Positions 26,035-35,084 are shown, counted from the stretch's first letter. The stretch is DNA of 38,734 nt from Strigomonas culicis (GCA_000482145.1 AUXH01000120.1:1-38734); one strand, 5' to 3'. The notes: generated by a model from the letters alone, not told the origin. Numbers and translations: made by a program.

Positions 26035-26080
26035 TCTCCTTTTTCTCTTCATTTTATCTTTTACTTTAAAAACGGAAAAA
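26035..26080 (+). promoter_or_regulatory. Putative spliced-leader acceptor
   Basis: A CT-rich tract (26035-26065) is followed by AG at 26079-26080. The first ATG downstream is 26197. Confidence 0.5.
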
Positions 26081-26166
26081 GAAACTAACTACAATAGAAT
26101 TAGACTCATACATATACATTTTACGGTTAGACTACCCTATAGACTTTTATCCACGCACTCCTCCTT

Positions 26167-26188
26167 TATATATATATATATATATATA
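26167..26188. repeat. TA dinucleotide microsatellite
   Basis: Eleven TA units end eight bases before the start codon of the second WD40 gene. Confidence 0.9.
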
Positions 26189-26196
26189 CATATAGA

Positions 26197-28875
26197 ATGA
26201 ACACGTTATTTAGTGTGCGGTCGATGGAGAACAACAACTTCAGCAACACGCTCCCCACGGCCTCGCCGTTGGTCGCGGCCGCTCCGCCGCACGCCCAGAA
26301 ACAACTCTCCACCGCGGCATGCTACACTCGGCAGGAGCAGCGGGAGGTCGATGAGGAAAAGGAGCACCGCGTCGCCTCCCGTCTGGTCGAGAACGATCGC
26401 ACGTTGCAGACGTCCTGCCCCCCGCTGACCATGGCGACCGGCCGCCACTTCGTGTGGGTCGCGTACGGTGATGGCATCGTGGAGATCCGCAACGCGCGCA
26501 CGTCGGAGATCGTGAAGCGCTACATCGCCTCGTGCGTACAGCAGCGCGACACGGAGGGGGCGGACACCACCGCCGCGGCGAGCCAGACCTCCTCCGAGAG
26601 CGCGCCGCCGAACGTCATGAGCATCTTCAAAATTGTGACGAGCACGGCAAAGGCGCCGGAGCTGATGAACACGTCGCGCCGCGGTATCTTGAGTGCGATG
26701 GAGAAGGTCACGGTGAACGCGATGCAGATGGTGGAGCCGCGCCGCGGCGAGCCGCACATGTGGCTCGGGCTCTCCAACGGCAACATCGAGGTGTACACCG
26801 TGTCCGGCGGGCACCTGCTCACACTGAAGCGGCACGAGCGCGCGGTCGTGTGTCTGGCGGAGTTCGGCGGCCTCGTGTACTCCGCCTCGCAGGACGGGAC
26901 GCTACTGCAGTGGCGCGGCGACAGCGGCACCTACCTGCGCGCCTTCGCGAGCACGCATGGCCACGAGGGCCACGTCGCGTGCATGTACGCGGAGGGCAAC
27001 GCACTCGTCACGGGTGGGGCGGACAGCACGGTGAAGGTGTGGGACATCGGCGCCGGGGCGATGGAGCTCACCGGCTACTTCCACTCGATGGGCGGCGGCG
27101 TCAGCGCGCTGTGCCGCGTGGGGGAGACGATGTGGTCCGGGGACGGCTCCGGCCACGTCGTGCGCTGGCTCATGCGCACCTGCGAGGCGGTGCAGATCCA
27201 CAAGCCGCACGCCGCGCGCATCACCTTCCTCCGCAAGGTCGGCGCGCGCGTCTACTCCGGCTCCGCCGACGGCACGGTTGGGCTGCACGTCGCGGCGACG
27301 GGCACGCTGCTGCAGCGCCTGGGCGACCAATCCGGCGGCTGGGTCACCGCCGTCGCCGCGCCGGCGCAGCTCTCGCGCTTCGTGGTGTGGTCCGCCGCCG
27401 CGGACGGGCTCGTGCGCTGCTGGTACCAGGACGAGTACATCCTCCTCAATGGGGACCACGAGCGGCTGAACGACGCGGTGTGGTACCAGAGCGGCTCGAC
27501 CCCGTACCGCGAGTTCCGCGCGGCCATTGGCCGGCAGAACGCGGAGCTGCGGAATAAGATCGCCGTCGCGGAGAGCCGCGACCACCAGGCGGTGCAGGTG
27601 CTGCGGCGCTGCAGCACCGCGTTCAACCAGGGCGGCCCCGGGAGCGACAACATCGACGCGCACCTCGGCCGGCTGAAGGACCAGATGTCGCTCGCCCAGC
27701 AGCGCCGGCTCAAGGCGGATAGCGAGCTGCAGGCGAAGAAGGCGGCACTCGACCAGCTGGAGCAGGACATCGCCAACACGAACGCCCTCCTGGAGAGCGT
27801 GCAGCGCGAGCTGGAGCAGCTGAGCGGCGGCAACCCGCTGCCGTCCGCCACGGCCGCGGCCAACCCCTACCTGGGCCTCGGCGCGTTCACGCTGCCGACG
27901 AGCCTCAGCCCCACAGACCTGTCCACCGCGGCGCCGCCGCAGTCGTACGCGGAGAGCCAGCCGCTGCCGCTGCCGCCGCTCTCCGCGAGCATCCTCGGCG
28001 GGGGCGAGCCCGGCGCCACCCCCGGCCTGCTGGCGCCCGGCGCCGCCACCACCGCGGGCGAGGCCGTCCCGCTCGCGGGGTCGATCCTTCCGCTGCCCTC
28101 GCTGTCCATGGCGCTGCCGTCCTACACCGTGACGGACGCAACGCCGAGTGCGTACAGCCTGCCACAGCCCGCCTACGCGCCCTTTCAGGCCTCCTACACA
28201 TCCCCGCCGCCGGCCGCCTACCCTTCCTACGGCATCGGCGGCATCGGCGCGCTCTCCTCCACCCAGCCGCCCTCGCAGCCGCTGATCGACCCCCTCACCG
28301 GCCTGCCCTACCCCACCGGGATGACGTCGCCGCCGCCCGCGGCCGCGGCGGAGGCGCGGCCGCCCACCGCGGAGGAGCTGGAGGCGGAGCGGAAGCGGCG
28401 CGAGGCGGAGGAGGAAGCCGCGCGGCGCGGCGTCCAGTGGACGAACCCGAACGTCGGGAACTACATCCAGCGGCGCTACTACGGCGCCTACCCGAGCCTC
28501 CGCACGACCGACATGCAGCGCGCCGAGCGCAGACGGCACCGCGTGCCGGTGGTCAAGACCGTCCCCTTCGACCGCGCGCAGATGATGGAGCACAAGAAGA
28601 GGCGACAGGAGAAGGAGGCGGAGGCGCGCGCGAAGAAGCAGAACCGGGCCAAGGCGAAGGAGGGCGCCACAACGACGACCACCACCACCACCCAGCCGAC
28701 GGAGACCAACCCGGCCACGACGTCGGTGATCCACCTGAAGAGCCTTCAGCTGGCCGACTCTGCCCGCTTGATGGGCAGCAGCATGACAAGCACGAGCCAC
28801 CCGCCCCTATCCACCCTAGCCCCGTCCTCCGACACAAAGGAGGGAGAGAAGAAGGACCACCCCTTCGCCTTCTAG
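26197..28875 (+). CDS. WD40/coiled-coil protein, second of a tandem pair
   Basis: The 892-residue protein has the same plan as its upstream neighbour: an N-terminal extension, a WD40-type propeller (about 80-410), a coiled coil (about 435-541) and a Pro/Ser/Ala-rich region (about 545-705). In the best-matching 75 residues (GVSALCRVG to TLLQRL) I count about 46 identities to the first copy. It lacks the low-complexity insertion of that copy but has its own insertion near 110-165. Its C-terminus is different: a charged helix of Glu/Arg/Ala (about 710-742), then the motif RGVQW...RRYYG (744-763), then a lysine-rich helix. That motif recurs in the next gene. Two near ATGs (26197 and 26224) are possible starts; the first is used. 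Confidence 0.9.
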   Translation: MNTLFSVRSMENNNFSNTLPTASPLVAAAPPHAQKQLSTAACYTRQEQREVDEEKEHRVASRLVENDRTLQTSCPPLTMATGRHFVWVAYGDGIVEIRNARTSEIVKRYIASCVQQRDTEGADTTAAASQTSSESAPPNVMSIFKIVTSTAKAPELMNTSRRGILSAMEKVTVNAMQMVEPRRGEPHMWLGLSNGNIEVYTVSGGHLLTLKRHERAVVCLAEFGGLVYSASQDGTLLQWRGDSGTYLRAFASTHGHEGHVACMYAEGNALVTGGADSTVKVWDIGAGAMELTGYFHSMGGGVSALCRVGETMWSGDGSGHVVRWLMRTCEAVQIHKPHAARITFLRKVGARVYSGSADGTVGLHVAATGTLLQRLGDQSGGWVTAVAAPAQLSRFVVWSAAADGLVRCWYQDEYILLNGDHERLNDAVWYQSGSTPYREFRAAIGRQNAELRNKIAVAESRDHQAVQVLRRCSTAFNQGGPGSDNIDAHLGRLKDQMSLAQQRRLKADSELQAKKAALDQLEQDIANTNALLESVQRELEQLSGGNPLPSATAAANPYLGLGAFTLPTSLSPTDLSTAAPPQSYAESQPLPLPPLSASILGGGEPGATPGLLAPGAATTAGEAVPLAGSILPLPSLSMALPSYTVTDATPSAYSLPQPAYAPFQASYTSPPPAAYPSYGIGGIGALSSTQPPSQPLIDPLTGLPYPTGMTSPPPAAAAEARPPTAEELEAERKRREAEEEAARRGVQWTNPNVGNYIQRRYYGAYPSLRTTDMQRAERRRHRVPVVKTVPFDRAQMMEHKKRRQEKEAEARAKKQNRAKAKEGATTTTTTTTQPTETNPATTSVIHLKSLQLADSARLMGSSMTSTSHPPLSTLAPSSDTKEGEKKDHPFAF

Positions 28876-29212
28876 AGAAGAAAGGGGAAGAGAACGTTAT
28901 ATGCATAGACACCACGACTTAGATTCCTTTTTGAGACCTTTTTTTTTTTTACTCTTCACGTTTGCTTTGAATGGGGCACAATGAGTTGTCGTTTCCTTGT
29001 CAGACGTTTAACAAAAAAGAAAAAAGAAGAATGCACTTGTGCTCTTGTCCTGTTCTGTACTTTCCCATGAGTAGTGCACCATGCGCTTTGATCTCACGTC
29101 ACCTTCCTGTCCACACCCTCTGCATCCTGCGTCCTTTTCTTTTCAGCCCCAAGGATCGTCTCGACTTCCCTTTGCTCTCTAGAAGAAGCGCACGCCGTCG
29201 CACTCGCCCCTC
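28876..29212. other. Intergenic region
   Basis: This gap contains a T-run near 28939 and a textbook acceptor; nothing else was recognised. Confidence 0.7.
29101..29146 (+). promoter_or_regulatory. Strong putative spliced-leader acceptor
   Basis: A long CT-rich tract ends in TTTTCAG at 29140-29146. The 66-base leader has no ATG before 29213. Confidence 0.7.
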
Positions 29213-30673
29213 ATGAGCGCCCCGCCGCTGTCCTTCATCCCCCCGCCGCCGCCCGGCGCGTGCGTGCCCACGCGGCCACCCGGCGCCGTCACGCCCAAGT
29301 GCCAGAAGAAGAACAAGGGTGGCCTGCAGATCGACATGACGGACATGTTTCCAGAGAAGAAGGACGTGAAAAAGGCCCTCCCGCCCTGGGAGCGCCGCAA
29401 GAAGGCGCCGCCGGGCGCCACCGGCGCGAAGGGTAAGAGCCAGGCGCCGGCCGTGCTCAAGAAGCCGCCACCGAAGGTCCACGCGAAGAAGGGGATCCCG
29501 CCCCCCTCGCAACACAAGGCGCCGCCGCCGCGGCGCAGCGGCAGCGTGCCGACCGCCGGCACCGCCGCGGGGAAGCCGGCGTCGCCGCTCAACCGGAGCT
29601 CGCCGGCGCTGACGTCGCCGCTCAACCGGAGCTCGCCGGCCTTGACGGCGCAGCCGGTGCCACCGGCGGCCAGCGTGGGGGTCGTGAAGACCCCGGTGGA
29701 GGTGAAGATCATACAGGTGCCGCCCACCAGCACCGCGGAGGTGCCGCCGGTACCCGTTGCAGTGGCAGACTCACCCCTCATTCCGCTGCCGTCGGCAGCG
29801 CCCGTCGTCATGACCCCACTGACGGCGGTGCCGCCGGCGGCAGCAGCAGGGCCCGCCGCCGCCAGCCCCCTCCTGCCGACATTCGCCACCTTCACCTCCA
29901 GCAACCCCATCCTGTCGGAGGCGCCGCCGCCCACCAGCGCGTTCGGCGCGCCTGCGCCGCTGTACACGACGACGGCCGCGGAGCAGCCATCCCCAGGGCT
30001 GCTGAGCCTTCCGGTGAGCGACTACCGGCCGCTGAGCGCCGTCCAAGACACCGCGATGGCGGTGCCGGTGCCGGTGGCGGACTCGTACGCTCCCACCACG
30101 CCAGCGGCGCCGGCCCCGACCGATGTGCTCGCGCCGGCGGCGGCGACGCAGCCGGTGCTCGCGCCGCGCATCGTGTACAACAAGGAAGAGCAGCAGCTCG
30201 TCACGAGGCCCTTCCCCGCCTCCTACACACAGCTGCTGCAGCAGGAGCGGAAGGCGCTTCTGAAGAAGATCCAGACGGACAAGGCGGCACGCCACGCCTT
30301 CGAGGCCGCGGAGGCGGAGAAGCACCGCCTCTGCCACCAGCACGGCGCGGGGAAGGAGAAAGGGATGCACGTCGTGTGGCGGAATGTCTATGACTTCCAG
30401 CCCTCCCCCTCCGCCGCCCACCACGGCTACAACCCGCCGCTTGACGTGTACGCCGCCACCTCCTCCACGTCGCGGCACCCGGTGGTGGACATGAAACAGA
30501 AGGCACCGCCGCCCCGCAATGGCGCGACGCGCGCGGGTGACCGAAAGGACGGCGGGAGAAAGTGTGTCTTGCCGCAGGAGCAGGCGTGGCGGGGGGTGCA
30601 CTGGCAGCACTTGGACGTGCATCGCTACGTCACGCGACGTTACTTTGGGCTGCCGCCACCTGCCGAGGAGTGA
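29213..30673 (+). CDS. Proline-rich protein sharing a C-terminal motif with the adjacent WD40 protein
   Basis: The 486-residue protein is mostly Pro/Ala/Lys-rich and probably disordered up to about residue 320. It includes an 11-codon tandem repeat at about 124-145. A charged helical stretch follows (about 340-380), then a short ordered tail. Near the end lies RGVHW...RRYFG (460-479), which has exactly the residue spacing of a motif in the neighbouring WD40 protein (744-763 there): RGV-x-W-x4-V-x2-Y-x2-RRY-[FY]-G. No WD repeats are present. The shared motif and adjacency suggest a partial duplication or a common binding partner. No enzymatic function is visible and the family is not recognised. 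Confidence 0.85.
   Translation: MSAPPLSFIPPPPPGACVPTRPPGAVTPKCQKKNKGGLQIDMTDMFPEKKDVKKALPPWERRKKAPPGATGAKGKSQAPAVLKKPPPKVHAKKGIPPPSQHKAPPPRRSGSVPTAGTAAGKPASPLNRSSPALTSPLNRSSPALTAQPVPPAASVGVVKTPVEVKIIQVPPTSTAEVPPVPVAVADSPLIPLPSAAPVVMTPLTAVPPAAAAGPAAASPLLPTFATFTSSNPILSEAPPPTSAFGAPAPLYTTTAAEQPSPGLLSLPVSDYRPLSAVQDTAMAVPVPVADSYAPTTPAAPAPTDVLAPAAATQPVLAPRIVYNKEEQQLVTRPFPASYTQLLQQERKALLKKIQTDKAARHAFEAAEAEKHRLCHQHGAGKEKGMHVVWRNVYDFQPSPSAAHHGYNPPLDVYAATSSTSRHPVVDMKQKAPPPRNGATRAGDRKDGGRKCVLPQEQAWRGVHWQHLDVHRYVTRRYFGLPPPAEE
29582..29647 (+). repeat. 33-bp tandem repeat, two copies
   Basis: Units at 29582-29614 and 29615-29647 are nearly identical and encode SPLNRSSPALT twice, inside the disordered part of the proline-rich protein. 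Confidence 0.85.
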
Positions 30674-30734
30674 GGTTCCAAGCTCTGTCACATCTTTTTT
30701 TGTTGTTTTTCCTGTTAGAATAGAACCAAATAAC

Positions 30735-30758
30735 ATATATATATATATATATATATAT
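30735..30758. repeat. AT dinucleotide microsatellite
   Basis: Twelve AT units lie about 60 bases after the stop codon of the proline-rich protein gene. Confidence 0.9.
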
Positions 30759-30939
30759 TTATAAATGCACCTTATACAGTGTTTCTTCTTTTTTTACTAG
30801 ATCTGTACACTATGCTTCTGTTTGTCAACTAGATGGTTTGCTCAAATCAAAACGTTAAGAGAGAGTGGAGGAGAAAACGCTCTGGAAATACGTTGTGTGT
30901 ATGTGTACATACACGCTACTGCGTATGTTAGCATCAACA

Positions 30940-30969
30940 CTCCCCTTCTCTCTCGATTGCATGTCTCAG
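30940..30969 (+). promoter_or_regulatory. Putative spliced-leader acceptor
   Basis: A CT-rich tract (30940-30956) is followed by CAG at 30967-30969. The first ATG downstream is 31078, which decides the start of the DDAH-like gene; the in-frame ATG at 30961 would be removed. Confidence 0.5.
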
Positions 30970-31077
30970 TCGTCTAGTAGTCCAAGGAAGAAGAGAGGAA
31001 AGAGAGAAAGGAAGGAAAGAAAACAAAAAAAAATTCTCTTTTCTATCTCACTTATTGATTTGTTGTTTTTCGTTGGT

Positions 31078-32106
31078 ATGCACCCTAGTCGACTTCGCTG
31101 CGCGGTACACGCCTTTGTGCGCGCGCCGCACTTTGCAAGCATCCCGAGCACGGCACCGAACGGCACGGTTGTGAACCGCGACCTGCTGCAGGGCCAGTTC
31201 CGCGATCTTTACAAGACGCTCCAGCGCTCACAGCTGGTCGACCAGGTGCACCTGCTGTCCGAGCGGCCGGGTGGGATGGAGGCCCTGCGCGTGGCGGATG
31301 TGCTCTTCTCTGTCGGCGCGAACCACATCGCAACGCCACTGAGCGGCAACGAGCACCGTGCGACGGAGTTCATGGAGACGATGCGGTATGTGCGGCACGC
31401 GGGGGGGCCCACGTCGCTCCAGGGCGTACTGCAGGACCACGAGGGCTGCCGGCTCCACAGCGGCGACGTCGTGAGTCTGCCGGGCGGCATCGCTGTCGGC
31501 CACGGGCCCCGCACCAACACCGCCGCGCACCAGCACCTCCGCGCGTTTCTGCAGCTATCCTACGGCGGCGGCACGCACAGCGGGCTGCTCGGCGACGTGA
31601 TGGTGCTGACGCTGGAGCAGGAGAGCGATGCGCCGCCGCTCGGAGACTACTTCGGCTTCGCGGGCGACAACGTTCTCCTCGCGTGGAAGGACGAGCACGG
31701 CCTGCTGGCTGTCGACCAGTACCAGCAGCACCTACAGCAGCTGCACCAAGCAGAGGGCGCGGACGCGGCACTGCTACAGCCGCCGCCGCCACCGTCCTCC
31801 GTCGTCTACGTGGAGCCTGGCTGCCACTTCTTTACGTACTGCGGCGTGGACATGGCCACCGACGTGCTCGTCCAGCGCGGCTTCGAGCGCTCCATGGACA
31901 GCATTGCGGCCGCCGGGCTCAACCCCATCCCGGTCGCGTGGTCGGAGATGGAGAAGCTCGGCATCTCCATGCGCGCGTCGGTGCTGCTGCTGAAGTTCCT
32001 GCTGCCGGGTGCGGGCGGCGTCGGCCGGGGCAGCGGCAGCAGCCCACTGCTGACAAAGCCGAAGCGGCTCGGCGGCCGCTGGCAATCTCATCAGATTCCA
32101 AAGTAA
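31078..32106 (+). CDS. DDAH/pentein-fold protein, probably catalytically inactive
   Basis: The 342-residue product aligns by eye with dimethylarginine dimethylaminohydrolase over most of its length. Matches include the region before the first active-site loop (about 33-105), SGDV (128-131) against the DDAH GGDV, VGHGPRTN (140-147) against VGLSKRTN, FAGDNVLLA (194-202) against MAGPNLIAI, and IPVAWSEMEKL (284-294) against IPVSMSELEKV. In DDAH the catalytic Cys follows that last block; here the matching stretch reads SMRASVLL with no cysteine. The catalytic His position falls on about Pro187, and the acid of the LDGGD loop falls on His127. The Arg of RTN is kept. An Arg-containing N-terminus (1-20) could be a mitochondrial presequence. 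A Pro-rich insertion lies at 235-240. It is therefore likely a pseudoenzyme with a binding or structural role; remote pentein relatives other than DDAH are possible. Confidence 0.75.
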   Translation: MHPSRLRCAVHAFVRAPHFASIPSTAPNGTVVNRDLLQGQFRDLYKTLQRSQLVDQVHLLSERPGGMEALRVADVLFSVGANHIATPLSGNEHRATEFMETMRYVRHAGGPTSLQGVLQDHEGCRLHSGDVVSLPGGIAVGHGPRTNTAAHQHLRAFLQLSYGGGTHSGLLGDVMVLTLEQESDAPPLGDYFGFAGDNVLLAWKDEHGLLAVDQYQQHLQQLHQAEGADAALLQPPPPPSSVVYVEPGCHFFTYCGVDMATDVLVQRGFERSMDSIAAAGLNPIPVAWSEMEKLGISMRASVLLLKFLLPGAGGVGRGSGSSPLLTKPKRLGGRWQSHQIPK

Positions 32107-32251
32107 GGCGTGGGGGTGTGTGGGGATCGCCTTGTCACATAAACGTCTAAAAAAAAAAAAAATAGAAGCAAAAAAAAACTCTTCATACCACTCATTTTTT
32201 TTTGTATATTTACCAGTATTGCATAATGTAAGTGCGAAGAAAAAGAAAAAG

Positions 32252-32308
32252 TATATTTTCTCTCTTTCATCCTTCTTTACGCTCTTCCTTTTTTTTTTCA
32301 ACGCCAAG
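32252..32308 (+). promoter_or_regulatory. Putative spliced-leader acceptor
   Basis: A CT-rich tract ending in a T-run (32252-32299) is followed by AG at 32307-32308. No ATG occurs before 32424. Confidence 0.55.
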
Positions 32309-32400
32309 AAAAGACAGTGTAATAGAGTTAGACACAATTGTTTTGTTTTTAAATCTCACTTAGATCTACATTGTAAAAGGAAAATAGTATATAAATATTA

Positions 32401-32421
32401 TAATAATAATAATAATAATAA
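32401..32421. repeat. TAA trinucleotide microsatellite
   Basis: Seven TAA units end two bases before the start codon at 32424. The repeat puts stop codons just upstream of the gene in its own phase or a neighbouring one. Confidence 0.9.
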
Positions 32422-32423
32422 AC

Positions 32424-35084
32424 ATGTCTACCAGTTCATTTCTCGCGTTTAAGGAGCGTCTACACTACTTCTTTCAATCCTACGCCTACCTCGACACGAA
32501 TCCCAAGCGTCGCGACAGTCTGTCGTTCCGCGCCCCGCCCTCGTCCTCGTTCGCCGCCGCCGCCGCGGTGGTGGTGCCGACGCGGCGGCTAAGTGAGAGC
32601 GGCTACCGGTCGCTCCTCCACGCGATGAACCACGCGGCCACCTACGAGACCTTTTTCGGGGCGGGGGGCGGGGGCCCCGGCGCGCGGCGCGCGAATGCAC
32701 AGTACGAAGAGGTGGTGACGCTGCGCAACGCCCGCAACCGGCTCGACGACGACACCGTCGTCGCGCGGCTGTGGGACCGGATGCTCGACGCGATGGTGTG
32801 GCTGCAGGCGGGGGTGCTGCACGGCGGGGCGGCCGCCGCCGCCGAGCTCCACACGGAGGAGGACGACGAAGCGGAAGGCCTCGAGGCGTTCGACCTCAGC
32901 CACCTGGACGGGGACACGCCACCGCGGGACGGCGCCGCGGGCGGCCAGCCGACGCGCGGCATGACGGTGGATTGGGATGTGTTTTACGCGTCCTTCATCG
33001 TCTTCATGACGGACTCGCTGCGCTTCCGCACCATCTCGAAGGAGGAGGTCGAGCGCTGCCGCGCTCGCCTGCTGTGCGCGGCGCGCCCCGCCGCAGAGGC
33101 GGGCACGCCGCCCTCCGGGCGGGACGCCGCCCGCCGCCAGCGCGCCTCACTACAGGAAGAGTTCGAGCAGCTCCTGCACACCTCCGCCATCCGCCGCGAG
33201 GCGAGCGCCTCGCCGTCGCCGCGGCCGGCGCCCGCGGCGGCCGGCCACGCGCCGCAGTGCTCCATCGTGCGCGAGGAGAGCTCGACGCTGCCGGCGCGCG
33301 GCACGGTGGAGATCCGAGTGGAGGAGGAGGAGGAGGACGCCGACGACGACGACGGAACGGATGGAGCAGCACAAGCACGCTCGCCCGGGACGCTGCCGGT
33401 GGCGGACCCCAGTGCCGTCGTGGAGTGCGCGCCGCCGCGGCCGGAGCCCGTGGACATGGACGACCGCGCGCGGCCGCGCACCCACGTGACCTTCGCTGTG
33501 AGTGGGGCCGCGCAGCACGTGGATGCCACCGCAGGCCTACTGGGGGAGGCCCTGTCGCCCATCATCTACACAACGCGGCGGCGGCGGAAAAAGGTGCACA
33601 GGCAGCACGCCGCGCCGCCGGCACTGGAGCCGGCCGACACGATGGCCCCTCCGCCCCGCGCGTGGACCGCGGAGGGGTCCCGCGTGCTGCTATCCCCCGT
33701 GCCGGAGGTAGCCGCGGAGCGGGCGGGCTCAGCGCCCGGTCGGGGCCTCACAGAGACCTCCACGTTCGCCCCCTCCGCGCGCTTCAAGGCCGTGATGCAC
33801 CGCCGCCCGGCGCCGTGCGACGCTCCACCCACGCCGGTGGAGGAGGAGGAGGAAGAAGAAGCAGAGGGGCGCCGCACCACCGCGGCGCGGGTGGAGGCGT
33901 GCTCCTGCTCGCGCGGGGCCACGCCGCCGCCCGGCGCGTGCGACGACGCAGCGGCGAAGCGCCAGCCCTCCCTGCCTCCCCCGCCGCAGGGAGCGGAGCC
34001 GGCGGAGGACCACTGTCCCTCCGCGGTGGACACGGCGGTGGCCTCCCTCGCGACGCGCCTGTCGCCCCGCCGCTGTGTGCGCGCGGCGAACCCCCAGGCG
34101 GAGCCGGCGGCCGACGACCACGCCCGCTGTAGCTGGGAGGCGCCGGGCTGCGACACCAGCGCCCACCCCTCCAGGTGCGTGCGCGACGACGCGGGGGAGA
34201 GCGCGGACCTTTTCGAGGGCCTGTACGGCTCCGCGAGCGGCGGCAACGCCCCTCCGCACCCCACCAGCGGCTTCACTTTCGGCGACGCCGTCGCGGTGCC
34301 GCCGCAGCCCAAGTCGCCGCCGCGGCTGTGTGCGCCGGTGGTGCTGCCCACGCCGCGCGGCGCCTCGCTCCAGAGCGCGGCGACGCAGCAGTGGTGCAGC
34401 AGCCCCAGCAGCGGCGGCAGCGCCGCGGATGGGCTTCTCAGTAGCAAGGAGAACGATGGGCGCCGCAGCGGGTCGTACGCGCTCCCCGCCCCGCGCACCG
34501 CCCGCATGAGCGATTCGAACAAGCACACGAATGATAGCGTGCAGACCCTTCTGACACTGCAGCAGCCCCCTCCGCCGAGATCGCCCCCCAGACGGCGGGT
34601 GGAGCGCTTCGACCAGAACCATACGGGTGGAGCCGTCTTCACGGCGGAGAGCATCCGCAACATGCGATCGCCCCGTCGTCTTTACAGCACGGAAGGAACG
34701 AGCACGGCGCAGACGCATGGGGACCACACGACGAGTCCGTACCAGCGGCTGCTGCCGCGGAATTTCAACACGATGAGTGCCGCGGCGAAGACGCCGAGTA
34801 AGGGCACGGACAGTGACCGGGTGGTCTCGCCGCCCCCGCGGCTGTCGCACCGCGCGCGCGTCGCCTCACGTTCCGCCAGCGGCGGCGCGCGGCCGGCCGA
34901 CAGTGTGGATGCGCTCAACACAAGCACCCACAGCGGAGGTAGCAGCGCCGCGCGCACGCCGCCGCAGGTACCGTCGTCCCGCGGCCCTGGGTCGTCCCCG
35001 CTGGGGCGCGGAACGGGCGTCGGTGGGGAGTCGCCGAGGCTATCGCCAGTCCCGGTGGCAGCCGCATTATATGCAATGCAATAA
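32424..35084 (+). CDS. Long, largely disordered protein of unknown function
   Basis: The 886-residue product has an N-terminal part of about 220 residues that looks structured. It includes a hydrophobic-aromatic helix at 6-22 and a segment around 180-205 rich in Phe, Tyr and Met. The rest is rich in Pro, Ser, Ala and Arg with two acidic patches, at about 300-313 and 473-482. Toward the C-terminus there are many S/T-P sites, which could be kinase targets. No known domain is recognised. The start is the only ATG near the beginning of the GC-rich region and the first after the acceptor. Base composition is like its neighbours, so it is a real gene despite the low complexity. Confidence 0.8.
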   Translation: MSTSSFLAFKERLHYFFQSYAYLDTNPKRRDSLSFRAPPSSSFAAAAAVVVPTRRLSESGYRSLLHAMNHAATYETFFGAGGGGPGARRANAQYEEVVTLRNARNRLDDDTVVARLWDRMLDAMVWLQAGVLHGGAAAAAELHTEEDDEAEGLEAFDLSHLDGDTPPRDGAAGGQPTRGMTVDWDVFYASFIVFMTDSLRFRTISKEEVERCRARLLCAARPAAEAGTPPSGRDAARRQRASLQEEFEQLLHTSAIRREASASPSPRPAPAAAGHAPQCSIVREESSTLPARGTVEIRVEEEEEDADDDDGTDGAAQARSPGTLPVADPSAVVECAPPRPEPVDMDDRARPRTHVTFAVSGAAQHVDATAGLLGEALSPIIYTTRRRRKKVHRQHAAPPALEPADTMAPPPRAWTAEGSRVLLSPVPEVAAERAGSAPGRGLTETSTFAPSARFKAVMHRRPAPCDAPPTPVEEEEEEEAEGRRTTAARVEACSCSRGATPPPGACDDAAAKRQPSLPPPPQGAEPAEDHCPSAVDTAVASLATRLSPRRCVRAANPQAEPAADDHARCSWEAPGCDTSAHPSRCVRDDAGESADLFEGLYGSASGGNAPPHPTSGFTFGDAVAVPPQPKSPPRLCAPVVLPTPRGASLQSAATQQWCSSPSSGGSAADGLLSSKENDGRRSGSYALPAPRTARMSDSNKHTNDSVQTLLTLQQPPPPRSPPRRRVERFDQNHTGGAVFTAESIRNMRSPRRLYSTEGTSTAQTHGDHTTSPYQRLLPRNFNTMSAAAKTPSKGTDSDRVVSPPPRLSHRARVASRSASGGARPADSVDALNTSTHSGGSSAARTPPQVPSSRGPGSSPLGRGTGVGGESPRLSPVPVAAALYAMQ

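Larger units (their letters stand above)
25756..26196. other. AT-rich intergenic region between the WD40 paralogues
   Basis: This gap holds 3' UTR sequence, an acceptor and a TA repeat. I see no gene or pseudogene remnant in it. Confidence 0.7.
30674..31077. other. AT-rich intergenic region
   Basis: This gap contains a TA repeat, a purine-rich stretch (30974-31030) inside the predicted leader, and an acceptor. The reading frame of the next gene stays open back to a GTG at 30865, but that part crosses the acceptor. Confidence 0.7.
32107..32423. other. AT-rich intergenic region
   Basis: This gap contains several A-runs, an acceptor and a TAA repeat; no gene is visible. Confidence 0.7.

Noticed and set aside
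26902..28800. 632-codon open frame on the - strand
   Set aside because: It lies opposite a clear WD40 gene; GC-rich codons on one strand suppress stops on the other. Its translation is Arg/Val/Leu-rich with no domain, as are the similar frames at 17240-18835 and 21525-22805.
30865..31077. N-terminal extension of the DDAH-like protein
   Set aside because: It starts with GTG and crosses the pyrimidine tract and AG at 30969; AT-rich composition unlike coding sequence.
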